A stretch of DNA of 64,000 nucleotides from Polytrichum commune (GCA_950295325.1 OX485809.1:2294001-2358000), one strand, 5' to 3'. Counted from the stretch's first letter, positions 22,146-31,243 are shown. Notes: a model not told the origin generated them from the letters alone. Made by a program: numbers and translations.

Positions 22146-23707
22146 TGTGAGACCAAATCCACCACCCTTAAGCGTCCTAGTCCGGGTGATGACTTTGAGA
22201 ATCACATTTATCTATCACAACATGGAACCATATGCAAGGTGATTTTCATGTTTAAATGAACATGCATTGTCTCACTCATTGTACTTTATTAATGTTGGCC
22301 TCTTGGCTTGTGCTAGAGTTGGCTTTCTCAAGAGTCCAACCCGCGGCTTTAGCCGCACATGCCCTCAATGATTTTCCCCTTGCATATTTTGACCCAACCT
22401 CCTTTGTCTTCCCCTCGCGGAAGTCCTCCACCTTCTCCATTACTTGTGCACTTGATTTATTTAATAGAGAGGATACAAGCGTTAAAAAACGCTATTTCCC
22501 ATAATCAATCCTAAGTGCAATTACTTATGAAACCCACACGTGCCTCCACCTAACCTAATGTGGCCAACTACTTATCTATAAACTAATATAGTCTAATATA
22601 GTCTATAAACTAATGTAATAATATAAACTAATCAGTCACAACCACAGCTAACCAGCTGCCTCCAATGCAGTCGCAACCACAGCTAACCAGCTGCCTCCGA
22701 TGCAGTCGCAGCCGCAGTTAACCAGTTGCCTCTTGATACAGTCCCGGCCACAGCTAACCAGCTGCCTCCAATGCAATCACAACCACAGCTAACCAGCTGC
22801 CTCCAATGCAGTCGCAACCACAGCTAACCAGCTGCCTCCGATGCAGTCGCAGCCGCAGTTAACCAGTTGCCTCTTGATACAGTCCCGGCCACAGCTAACC
22901 AGCTGCCTCCAATGCAATCACAACCACAGCTAACCAGCTGCCTCCAATGCAGTCGCAACCACAGCTAACCAGCTGCCTCCGATGCAGTCGCAGCCGCAGT
23001 TAACCAGTTGCCTCTTGATACAGTCTCCCCTAGCCGCTAATCGAGCATTTCCCTAAGTCTTTGTTTTCGATCCTTTACTAATGAATTAATCTAACCCACT
23101 AATTCCACTAAATAACTACCTAATCCCCACATGTTGTCTCAAGCTCTAAGAGCTCACTCCACTTGAGAGGAATTGAGAGAGAGAACTTAACTAATTAAAT
23201 TCACTAAAAACTAATGTCCTACACGCGTAGCTCAAGCTTTTAAGAGCTTGCTCCCTTGAGAGCGCTTGATGAAGAGAGAGAGAAATGAGAGAAAAAACAC
23301 CTTAAGTAGCAAAGAGGGAGAGAGGGAGAGAGGGGGAAAGAGGTGAGGATAGGGTGAGAGGATTGGCACCTCCAATCACAATCCTTTAACCCTCTCCTCC
23401 AAAGTAGGGACTAATCCCCATCCACCAAGCTTCCTTCTTCCCAAACTACCAAGGTGGATCCAAAAGTGGGCATTTAACTCGCGGAGCTCACCTTGCTTCA
23501 CCTTACCCCCCACTCACCTAATCAAGGCATCCTCTTATTGAAGTTAAACCTTGAAATTACTACACAACACATTCTAATGCCTAAACCTAAATCCATACCA
23601 CACTTCACTCTTTTTATGTTTTGTGAATAATCATAGCACATCAAAGTCACACTAAAATTGGTTTCGAAGACTTAATCACCACATGTGGGCACCATTTTGG
23701 GCTCACA
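22146..23707 (-). repeat. 5' LTR of element A
   Basis: It is the same length as the left LTR. No difference was noticed where the two were compared by eye at starts, minisatellite and ends. This implies a recent insertion. The small conserved ORF recurs at 22276-22440 on the minus strand. Confidence 0.95.
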
Positions 23708-23712
23708 GCATC
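23708..23712 (+). repeat. Right target-site duplication GCATC of element A
   Basis: It directly follows CTCACA at the LTR end and copies 13222-13226. Confidence 0.9.
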
Positions 23713-23877
23713 CCGCATCCCCCTCCCAAGGATCTGCTGCAAGAGACCCTCTACACCGTCTTCCCCGCCATGGAACTCAGGATGGAGTTCTACGTCTCTG
23801 TATTGCAGAGTCTGGTTATAAGTGGAGAGACGGTATACAACGTATGTGGAGGCTCCAAATTCATGTATGCGGCCATG
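23713..23877 (+). CDS. Exon 2 (3' part) of the IIDGQHSLEA gene
   Basis: The frame opens PHPPPKDLLQETLYTVFP, continuous with KIYSI left of element A once the element and one duplicate are removed. It ends GGSKFMYAAM immediately before the donor GTAAGTTG at 23878. It has no known domain. It is a 165-nt piece now cut off from its own 5' end by 10.5 kb of retrotransposon. Confidence 0.65.
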
Positions 23878-24099
23878 GTAAGTTGTCCAGACTCCATTTA
23901 CGAACGCTCGTTCGTAAAGTTAACCAACTTCTCAATGTATTGTTTCACAGTCTCTGCACGTGACGCATTCATGTTTACGAACGCTCGTTCGTAAACATAA
24001 CCCCTTCGTAATGTAATGCTTGAAACTCGTTGCACGCTACGCTTTGATGTTTACGAACGTGCGTTCGTATTTTCTGACCTTATTGCTTTCTTCTCACAG
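23878..24099 (+). other. Intron 2 of the IIDGQHSLEA gene with three palindromes
   Basis: The donor is GTAAGTTG and the acceptor TTGCTTTCTTCTCACAG. It is 222 bp and phase 0. Palindrome cores lie at 23900, 23977 and 24053, spaced 77 and 76 bp. Each is followed by similar text (GTAATGTAATGC, CTCGTTGCACG against CTCTGCACGTGACGC), hinting at a degenerate tandem unit of about 76 bp. Confidence 0.7.
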
Positions 24100-25503
24100 A
24101 TGATGGGTCTCGTAGTCAACACATTCGTTGACGCTATCGACGAAGAAGACTTCAAGATCCACCGTGCGAAGGCGTCGACGATGGACCTCAAGGACATCTC
24201 TGTCCCCAGGATGGACTTCAGTATGCCCGCCGACAAGGGCATACCATTCCACGATTCTAAGGACGACGAGCCCACCCCCTCCGCCAACGTGGACGCCATT
24301 ATGCAGTCCTTCGACGTACCCCCACTTTGGATCTTGCCGCCAACGACGGATCTTCCCGACCCTCAAGGGACGCCGGGTGGTTACACCGGGTCGTCCGCGG
24401 GGACAACCTTGGACGTCCTCCCGGCGAGAACATCTCTTGCGGAGCCTTTCGGAACGCCAGGCGGATGCTCGACGTCACAGTCTCCAAGGCCCGCCGTGGT
24501 TCCGAAGATGGAAACCCTGGACATCCTCGACCAACGCTCGCGGCCATCTTTGGACCTCTTCCGCAACACGAGGAGGAGGATGAAGAAGACTCCATACGTG
24601 GAGTTGCCGCCGGGAGCAATCATCGAGGTCGAGGACGAGGACGAGGGGGACATGGACATCATGGCCGAGCTTGGCGTGGACTACGACAAGAACAAGCGGG
24701 TGAAGGAGGAGGCACTCACCGTCGCTGAGCTCAACGCCAAGCTGGAGGCGAAGATGAAGGAGGAGATGGCTGCAGCACAGGAGGAGAGCGCGAAGCATCT
24801 GGCCAGGCTGCAAGAGCAGCTGAGGGATTCAGCGGCCAAAACCGACGCCATCTTCGAGATGCTCAGAAACATGCAGAGCCTCTCTGCGCCGGTCCAGCAA
24901 CCTTACCCCTTCCCCCCTGGAGGATACCCCTCACAGCCTCCACCTCCAGTCATGTACCAAGGAGGGCCTTCCCACCAAACAGCGCCACACCCAACGCCGG
25001 CGGGAAGTCCATTGCCCCCGGAAGTGACGGCGGCCGCCTCAACCTCCCACGATGCAATCACGGCGGCGCTAAGGGAGGACGAAGATTTACGAACGCGCGT
25101 TCGTGAATCTTCAGGTCCGGCAGTCCTCACCCCTCCCCCTTCAAGGGTAGGACTGCCCACAGACACCGACACGGCCTCTTTCACCGTCGTCCCAAGGGTT
25201 CTAGATAGGCGGGGCGATGACACTGCGCAACACACTGACATGGTCATTGTGGAGGAAACGCAGGGGAGCCCCAATGACTCGGCAGGTCCGCGTGGGATGG
25301 TCGTGGAGAGCCCTGACCAGGAAGGACATCCGTCCGCGCACATGGAGGATGTCCGCATGGAGAGACTCGACCTGGGCGGGGACGACGACGTGGAGCTCAT
25401 CCAACAGACCCAATCGTCTCAGGAGGAGCGTCCAGCGGAGGTCATGGATCCAGAGGCTGCTTCCCCAATGGATATTACGAACGCGCGTTCGTTAATCAAA
25501 GAG
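24100..25503 (+). CDS. Exon 3 of the IIDGQHSLEA gene: acidic, coiled-coil and Pro-rich region
   Basis: The exon has 468 codons starting MMGLVVNTFVDAIDEEDF. After a Pro-rich linker comes an acidic patch (EVEDEDEGDMDIM), then a charged helix likely to form a coiled coil (LNAKLEAKMKEEMAAAQEES to about LRNMQSL). A Pro/Gln/Gly-rich stretch (PFPPGGYPSQPPPP) and an acidic tail follow. The exon ends SLIKE before GTAACT at 25504. The palindrome is part of the coding sequence twice: core 25089, read as RTRVR, and core 25477, read as TNARS, in different phases. An adaptor-like or scaffold role would fit the composition, but none is shown. Confidence 0.6.
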
Positions 25504-26091
25504 GTAACTCATCTCTGAGAATGCCAAATGTTTTACGAACGCGCGTTCGTAATATCTCTAACCCCCCGCGTTGTGTTCTTGGCGCTTCAACTCCATCGAC
25601 ATCACGTTGCCCACGCGAGCATTTTTCTACGTGATCGCTTGGGCCGATCAATTTTGTAGGACACTGCATTTTTTCCTTAGGAAATTGTGATAGATTATCA
25701 CGCGAGACAAATGTACATATTCACCGAATTAATATATGAGTAGACGATCTCTGCTCGCATCCCCTCAACTTATTGCATATTCTCGCGTCTTGTGTTGTCT
25801 GTGCTCTTGCGCGTCCTTGCATTCTTTGCATGCACACCTCACTCACGAACGCTCGTTCGTAAAACTGTGCGACCCCGTCTTGACATCCTTCGCGAACGAG
25901 CGTTCGTAAATGATGCGCACCGCCCCGCAGCCTTCATTCACGAACGGTCGTTCGTAATTGTGCCCCTCTGAACATTCTCCTTTCACCCTCCTCACTTCCT
26001 CCTCTTTTCCCATAATGCATCGTTTTTATTTTCAACGCAACAATTTCTTTATTGGATCATAGAATTAAACTAGTCGCGTTGTTCATCACAG
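25504..26091 (+). other. Intron 3 of the IIDGQHSLEA gene with four palindromes
   Basis: The donor GTAACT follows SLIKE and the acceptor GTTCATCACAG ends at 26091. Palindrome cores start at 25535, 25845, 25892 (one mismatch) and 25940, with centres CG, CT, AG and GT. It is 588 bp. If unspliced, the frame ends at TGA 25516-25518 after KEVTHL. Confidence 0.5.
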
Positions 26092-26151
26092 GACCCCCCG
26101 GAGATAGGTCGCTGTGGTACTTTTGGGCCACCCCCTTTCGAGGGAGCCTAA
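26092..26151 (+). CDS. Proposed last exon of the IIDGQHSLEA gene
   Basis: After the acceptor, phase 0 reading gives DPPEIGRCGTFGPPPFEGA and then TAA at 26149-26151. The exon is short and rests on splice-site quality and frame only; readthrough into intron 3 is the alternative end. The area to about 26235 also has another open frame (VSHKPFGEGGLHL). Confidence 0.35.
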   Translation, partial: DPPEIGRCGTFGPPPFEGA

Positions 26152-28915
26152 AAGTATCACACAAGCCCTTCGGTGAAGGTGGCCTGCATTTGCAGGCGCC
26201 CAAGCCGAACCCGGATGATAGGTGTATAACGTGAGTAGTTAGATTTTTAAGGGAGATTAAATATGCGTCGTAGTACCTCCGGAGGTTAGGCCTTAGTTTT
26301 TTACTAGTGTGGCTTTAAACTCCACTAACCAATTTCATATCTAGTTCTAACTTTAACCTACAACCTATTCTACGCGCAGACGCACCAGCCTTGAAACCAA
26401 GGCAATCCTAATTTGTGAATTGGGATGGTTCTGATACACCCAACCGGGTGTGACTCATACCACCCTAACTCAACGAACGGAATAACGACAATTTGATGGA
26501 CCATTCAATTCTTCCTATTTCTTTATTTAGTTCTATTTAGTTTTCTAAGCGGAGGAACTTGGCCTAAGTCCCACCCTTCACACAAATTCCTTCTTAATTA
26601 CTTACTTTTGTTTGCACGTCCTAACTTACTACATTAACATATTAGGCATCACCCCTTACCTCGGGTCTCTTGCCAACAAGGGTTTACGATTTATTTTGTA
26701 TGTTTTGATTGTTAAATGTGTTTACACTGGATAGACCACGAAATGCAACTCAATGGGACCAGGGTGACGGGCGACCTGTAGGTTCAACCTGTTGCGCAAT
26801 CTTCATAAATTGGGGCCATTACTCCCAATCTATGGGGCCAACAACATAATAGTGGATTCGCGGGTCATTAACCCCACCTTTCCACCAACAACATTCAGAG
26901 TGGTCGTGTCGGTGATTAATCCGACTTACCACACACGAAACTTGCTAATAAATGAAGCTACTACCACAAAACATACCAAGGGCCCCGAAAACAATGGAAT
27001 TGGGTACTCCCTTGGCGGTCAAGTGATCAAGCCACTTGACCTTACGAGATAGGTGAGTGGGTTTAGAGATGCGTACCTTAGCCGTGCTCCCTCCAATCCT
27101 AAATGGAAGGCTTAAGGTTAGTTAATTTACCTCAATTTTCCTCGGTTGATTTGGGCTTGATGTAGGCCGAGCCGCTACCTCCTTCCTTGCTCCACTTTCC
27201 GAGCGTCGACCTTGCCTCCTTCTTTGTAACTAGTTTGGTAGTAAGCGTACCTTAGTTAACAATTAAAATATAAAGTGTTATTCTGCCCTGTAATTTAATC
27301 CTAAGCATAATATTTATACTTAGTGCACCAAATTATCTTTCCAATGATCTAAAAATCACTCTAATCGGATAAGAAATGCAAAAGTTATGAGGGTTGGAAG
27401 TGTGAGGTCGATTCAACCGACCCTTCCAACCCACCTATCTACCTTCTAACTTCAAAAATTCATAGCACATTCCTTACTACTTGGATCTAGGCTTTCCTTA
27501 TACCATTGGAAAGCTATGAACAAGCTCTAACTAGAAAAAAAATATGACATCAGCAGGTTAAGCTAATAGAAATTCAGCGGACTCCTTGTAACACAGCAGT
27601 CAATCAAGAAGGCTTAAACTATGTATCTCGCCTTCAACAATTCATATCTAATTCAAATCTTAGTCAAATCAAACGTTCTATATGACCCTGGAGAGATATT
27701 AAAAAGATGTATTTGATAAAAATATGTGATTAGAAAGGTAAGCCGAAGTGAACCCAGCAGGTCCTCTGTAATGCAGCAGTCAACCAAAAGTTCTCAAACT
27801 ATGTGTCCCATCTTGCACCATTCATATCTAATTCAAATCATGCTCAAATCAAATGTTCTAAGCCATTTTGGAAAGCTACACAAAAGTTCTACTTGGGAAA
27901 AATATAATTTCTTGGAATTAAAATTCCTATTGGGCTCGCAGGTCTGATCCAGCAGCCGCTACCCACAAGACCACCCAGTTTTTCTACTCCATCTTTGAAA
28001 ATCCATAACTAATTGTCATCTCAACCAAATCACAAATGGGAAACGGCTATGGATAGCTATATGAAATCTCTCTAAGAGAAAAATGATAAGTATCTTGTTC
28101 TAGCTTTTGAACTAAGCCTTCAGGGCATTGGCAGATGAGGTCTATAATGCCTCTACTCAAAACTCTACCATCCAACCTACCTCTACAAAAGAAGGAATAA
28201 TTTTGTTGGTGTGTTAATAAACACACAACCTAACTAGGAGAGAGAGAGTAGAGGAGGTTCTCAAGCCTTTCTTTTAGACCATTGAGAATACATGCTAAAG
28301 GATTTTTTCCTAACTACATTGAAGCAGGGCTTCGCCCAAAAACTAGAGAAAGAGAAAGAGCTACAAGGTGGAAGGAGGGGTTTTTAAACCCTCTCACAAA
28401 AGGGTTGGACCCCTCCTCCACCGGATCCATTTTTCAAACCCTTTCCCGAAATTTTGGCTCGGGGGTTTTCCCGGTTGAGGTTGCCACCCTCTCGCCGAGG
28501 TGGCTCCGACAAAAAACCTTTAGAAATCTTTCTAATTTTTCCGCCATCGAGTTGGCAAGGGGGCAAGTGGGCAAGTATCCCCCTTGCTCTCTTTCTTTTT
28601 TTGTCTTCAAAATTCTTCACGCCGATTTTATCTTCTTACGTAAAACACCTCCAATAGTCTTGTGTGCCTCACACTAACTAATAAACTAACACTTGCTTAG
28701 CTAGCATCTACTAACATTTGCTTAATAACTAGCATCTACTAATATTTGCTTAGCTAGTTGTTTTTACTAGCTAGCACATTTTTTCTACTTTGCTATCTTC
28801 TAGCACTACTTAGTTTCATTTTGACCTTCCTTCTTCTAGGCTAAATGCTAAATGAACTAATTTTTCCTAAATTCCCTATCAATTCTAACTTTTAATGCTA
28901 ACATTCTAACTAAAA
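26152..28915. other. Intergenic stretch, possible retroelement debris
   Basis: No supported gene. At 27050-27240 GCGTACCTTAGCCGTGCTCC and CCGAGCCGCTACCTCC recall the minus-strand leader of element A (CGTACCTTCGCCGCGCTCC), so an old related leader may lie here. ORFs at 27726 and 28282 lack motifs. The T-rich tract before 28926 is the likely intron end of the next gene. Confidence 0.4.
27440..28080. repeat. About four degenerate units of roughly 185 bp
   Basis: TTCATATCTAATTCAAATC at 27641 and 27825, with weaker versions near 27453 and 28005, is followed by TCAAATCAAA-GTTCTA and GGAAAGCTA. The spacing is 188, 184 and about 180 bp. It could be an old satellite or part of a retroelement untranslated region. 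Confidence 0.5.
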
Positions 28916-28925
28916 GTGATCCCGC

Positions 28926-29706
28926 AGAGTGGTGGACCACTCAAAGGGTTCACAGTCGCAACCCCTCGACCAGTGGACCTCGAACCCGGAACAAACCGTT
29001 CCTCGTTTTTGACCTCAACGGGGTGTTGTGTCACACCCAACACATCCCAAGGGTCCCCACGCGTCCCTTCCGTCACCCCGACGAAAGGGACTACGACGGC
29101 GAGCTCGACACCCTCATTAACCGCAAGGCTGTCCGCGCCCGTCCCGGCCTGCGGGACTTCCTTCGCGAGGTGGTCGAGTTCGCCCACGTCGTTGTGTGGA
29201 GCTCCATGGTCATGGACAACACGGAGCCCATCGTCCACTTCTTATTCCGTGATCTCCCGAGCCCTTGCCTCGTCCTCGGCCAAGAAGACTGCGACGAGCT
29301 GCTCGACGAGAAAGGCCGACCGGTGCCCAAGTTTGGCGGTCGAGGCAGAGGACAACAGTTCCTCAAGGTCCTCCGTTCAAGACTCTGGCAAGGCGTCCCC
29401 CGTCTGCATGGGACGCCCCACGGGTGGTGGCCGACTCCTGAGAACACCCTCCTCATCGACGACAGCCCCACCAAGAGCGTGTTGAACCCCCCGGGCAACG
29501 TCATCTTCCCGGACACATGGACCGGCGATAGGCAAGACACATTTTTGGTCGATAGGCTAGCCCCCTACCTTAGAAGGCTCGTGCTCCACGCCGGTAGCAT
29601 CCCATTTTTTGTTAGGTCCAACCCCTTCGGCAATGCGGCGCTAAGCCCCCGCGATAATGTATATAAGAGCATCATGAGGCTCGCCAAACTCAATAAATTG
29701 ATTTGA
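28926..29706 (+). CDS. FCP1/NLI-interacting-factor-like (HAD) phosphatase domain, copy 2
   Basis: The frame is open from a probable acceptor CCCGCAG (ends 28926-28927) and includes KPFLVFDLNGVLCHTQ, VVVWSSMVMDN, CLVLGQEDC, NTLLIDDSPTKSVLNP and the end LNKLI-stop. The first methionine, at 29023, lies after the catalytic motif, so translation must begin in an upstream exon that I cannot place. FCP1/SCP phosphatases use Asp-x-Asp near the N-terminus; here it is D-L-N-G, so the second Asp is Asn and ordinary phosphatase activity is doubtful. Motif II (WSS) and motif IV (DDS) are kept. The domain is about 235 residues, normal for a stand-alone FCP1 domain. It is paralogous to copy 1 and intact. 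Confidence 0.75.
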
Positions 29707-29818
29707 AATGCCTCCATGTGTTTGCTTGTTATCATGTGGTTCACATATCTAATGCTTGTTCTATTTTTGGATGTCTGTTTTTGTTTTTTGTTGTTCTTGT
29801 TCTTGTTCTTGCCCATAG

Positions 29819-30312
29819 TCTGCCCCCATATGCGACGCCCCTGTAGTCGATGGCCCTTCCCGTCCCCTCTCGCCCCCGGCATCCTCTTCTCGCGACGTCA
29901 CGGACTTCCAAATGCCATCCCTCTACCACTTCTCGGCGGTCGACGCGGCCACGGCCGTGGATTACTCCCGCGACGTCGGCATCGACGACGGCGTCGTCAA
30001 CAGCCCGCCCCCAGCACTTGTCCCCCGCGCGTACGCCCCGTCGCCCTCCCCCCTCTCCAAGGAGAAACGGACGCTCGTTCGTTTGGGACACCTCTCACCC
30101 TCGAGGGACGACGCCGTCGCTCGTCGTGGGCCGAGCCGGCGTCTCCGCATGGAAGGCCCCCGTTGCCACACCTCCCCCGCCGACTCCGTTCCTCCACGCC
30201 TCGACTCCCCCCCCCGCCATCCAACAGTGCAATAGTTCCATCGGCTCCGGATGCTCCCGTCGACGCCCCCCTCGTTCCTACCGTTCCCCGCATGGACGTC
30301 CCCACAGCCAAG
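29819..30312 (+). pseudogene. Conserved module downstream of FCP1-like copy 2, exon 2, frame broken at a C run
   Basis: A long T-rich tract ending GCCCATAG (29818) is followed in phase 0 by SAPICDAPVVDG, then FSAVDAATAVDYSRD, DGVVNSPPP and RRLRMEG, parallel to copy 1. The frame then meets a run of nine C at 30207-30215 and hits a stop (HPTVQ-stop). The next frame continues SNSAIVPSAPD to DVPTAK, where a GTGCCC donor at 30313 matches the donor position of copy 1. The exon length of 494 nt is one base off a multiple of three, so one base gained or lost, or a sequencing error in the C run, explains the break. Confidence 0.5.
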
Positions 30313-30464
30313 GTGCCCTCCTCAACCCTAAACCCCTTTGCCGCTTTTGTTTTGCTTGTCTTCCGTGTGCGTGCCGTTCTCTTTACAAGCGCCCATCCCA
30401 AACCGCCCTCATTATTTTCCCCACTCCATTCCTATTCTTATCTTCCTATGACGTTGTTTCGCAG

Positions 30465-30773
30465 GTGGCTACCCGCTCGCTTGGTGCCCGGCCCTCCTCC
30501 ACGTCCTCCTTGGATAGGCACGCCCTCAAGGCCGCATCTTCCGAGTCCGATTGTTGTCTGGCCCTCCGGAGAAGCGCAAGACGTTCCCTTTCGCAAATGC
30601 CCTCGTATTCTACTTATAATACCACCTCGTACAATTCGGGAGCGCGTCCTGAAACATGCAAGAACGACACATATTCCTGTCCAGGCAACACACAAGGATA
30701 CAGTCGTGGGCCTGAGATTTTTAGAGCCATGGAGGCCGCCAAAAAAAAGGACTTAGCCGCAAAAAAAAAATAG
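30465..30773 (+). CDS. Module downstream of FCP1-like copy 2, exon 3
   Basis: It starts after GTTGTTTCGCAG in phase 0 with VATRSLGARPSS. It contains MPSYSTYNTTSYNSGARPE, then GYSRGPEIFRAMEAAKKK, and ends in a lysine run before TAG. The SYNSG and GYSRG-EIFR blocks are shared with copy 1. The start is set by the acceptor, not by an ATG. Confidence 0.5.
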   Translation: MATRSLGARPSSTSSLDRHALKAASSESDCCLALRRSARRSLSQMPSYSTYNTTSYNSGARPETCKNDTYSCPGNTQGYSRGPEIFRAMEAAKKKDLAAKKK

Positions 30774-31243
30774 TGGGTCGGACTAGTGTGACTAGAAGCG
30801 TACTAGTGGGACGGACTCCCTAAATGCTTAGGTGTAGAACATATTTAAGTGCTTACTTTCTAGTATGCTATTCCAAGTTACTCAAGACATTGATGGTATT
30901 TCCATTATAATTGTATTTCAATCCCAATTAATTCATTAAACTTCCATTCATTCTTCGCACCTTCCCTTCCATTCATAACGAGTTGTCATTTCATACGCAA
31001 CTATTTTCATGTATGCCTCACATTTTTGTTCACTCCCATGCCTTTATGTATAATAATAGTAGCATACCATTATACATATGGGATTTTTAGTCGTCATTAC
31101 TGGTCCAATTTTGAAATGCGCATCCTTATATAGTCTCATAATCAACAAAAAGTCTCCAATTACCGAATATAGTGTTGTATTCTAGGCTCAACAATCTTCA
31201 CAATTGGGGGGGGGGGGTTCTAGGTGGTTGTTTAAGGCTCCGA
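30774..31243. other. 3' flank of FCP1-like copy 2; G homopolymer
   Basis: No gene is seen. It shares CAAAAAGTCTC and CGAATATAGTGTT (about 31146-31172) with the flank of copy 1, so the duplicated segment extends at least this far. A run of G lies at 31206-31217. TCCGA at 31239-31243 is the left target duplication of element C. Confidence 0.6.

Larger units (their letters stand above)
13227..23707 (-). mobile_element. Element A: full-length Ty3/gypsy LTR retrotransposon, minus orientation, defective
   Basis: The element is 10,481 bp, with LTRs at 13227-14788 and 22146-23707 (1562 bp each, apparently identical) and a 5-bp target duplication GCATC. In its own sense both LTRs start TGTGAGCCC and end with the reverse of TGTGAGACC. 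A primer-binding-like site, TGGTGCGTCCGCCGGGAG, lies four bases inside the right LTR (22141 down to 22124). The Gag-Pol region runs 21241 to 14851 and is broken. No chromodomain is seen. It closely resembles element B but has shorter LTRs. It lies antisense inside an exon of the IIDGQHSLEA gene. Confidence 0.95.
10658..26151 (+). pseudogene. Large multi-exon gene with ParB/DGQHR-like motif, interrupted by element A
   Basis: Proposed exons are 10658-11950, 12067-13226 joined to 23713-23877, 24100-25503 and 26092-26151. Every junction read is phase 0 with GT/AG ends. Element A sits inside exon 2 with target duplication GCATC; removing it and one duplicate puts KIYSI directly in frame with PHPPPKDLL. 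Two other breaks exist: an in-frame TGA at 12184-12186 and a frame change near 12820-12900 that a 47-nt intron would resolve. Without element A the gene spans about 5 kb. The palindrome occurs in each intron and twice in exon 3. The gene is presumably inactive now, although the insertion is young. Nothing in the sequence fixes its function. Confidence 0.7.

Noticed and set aside
24051-25413. Minus-strand and alternative-frame ORFs over exon 3
   Set aside because: High GC opens all frames here; splice sites and continuity support only the main plus-strand frame.
10099-25955. Rho-independent terminators
   Set aside because: The stems followed by A or T runs look superficially similar, but the genome is eukaryotic and many copies lie in introns or exons.
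28282-28677. Overlapping ORFs on both strands near 28.3-28.7 kb
   Set aside because: No motif, no homology recognised and no splice support; likely chance.
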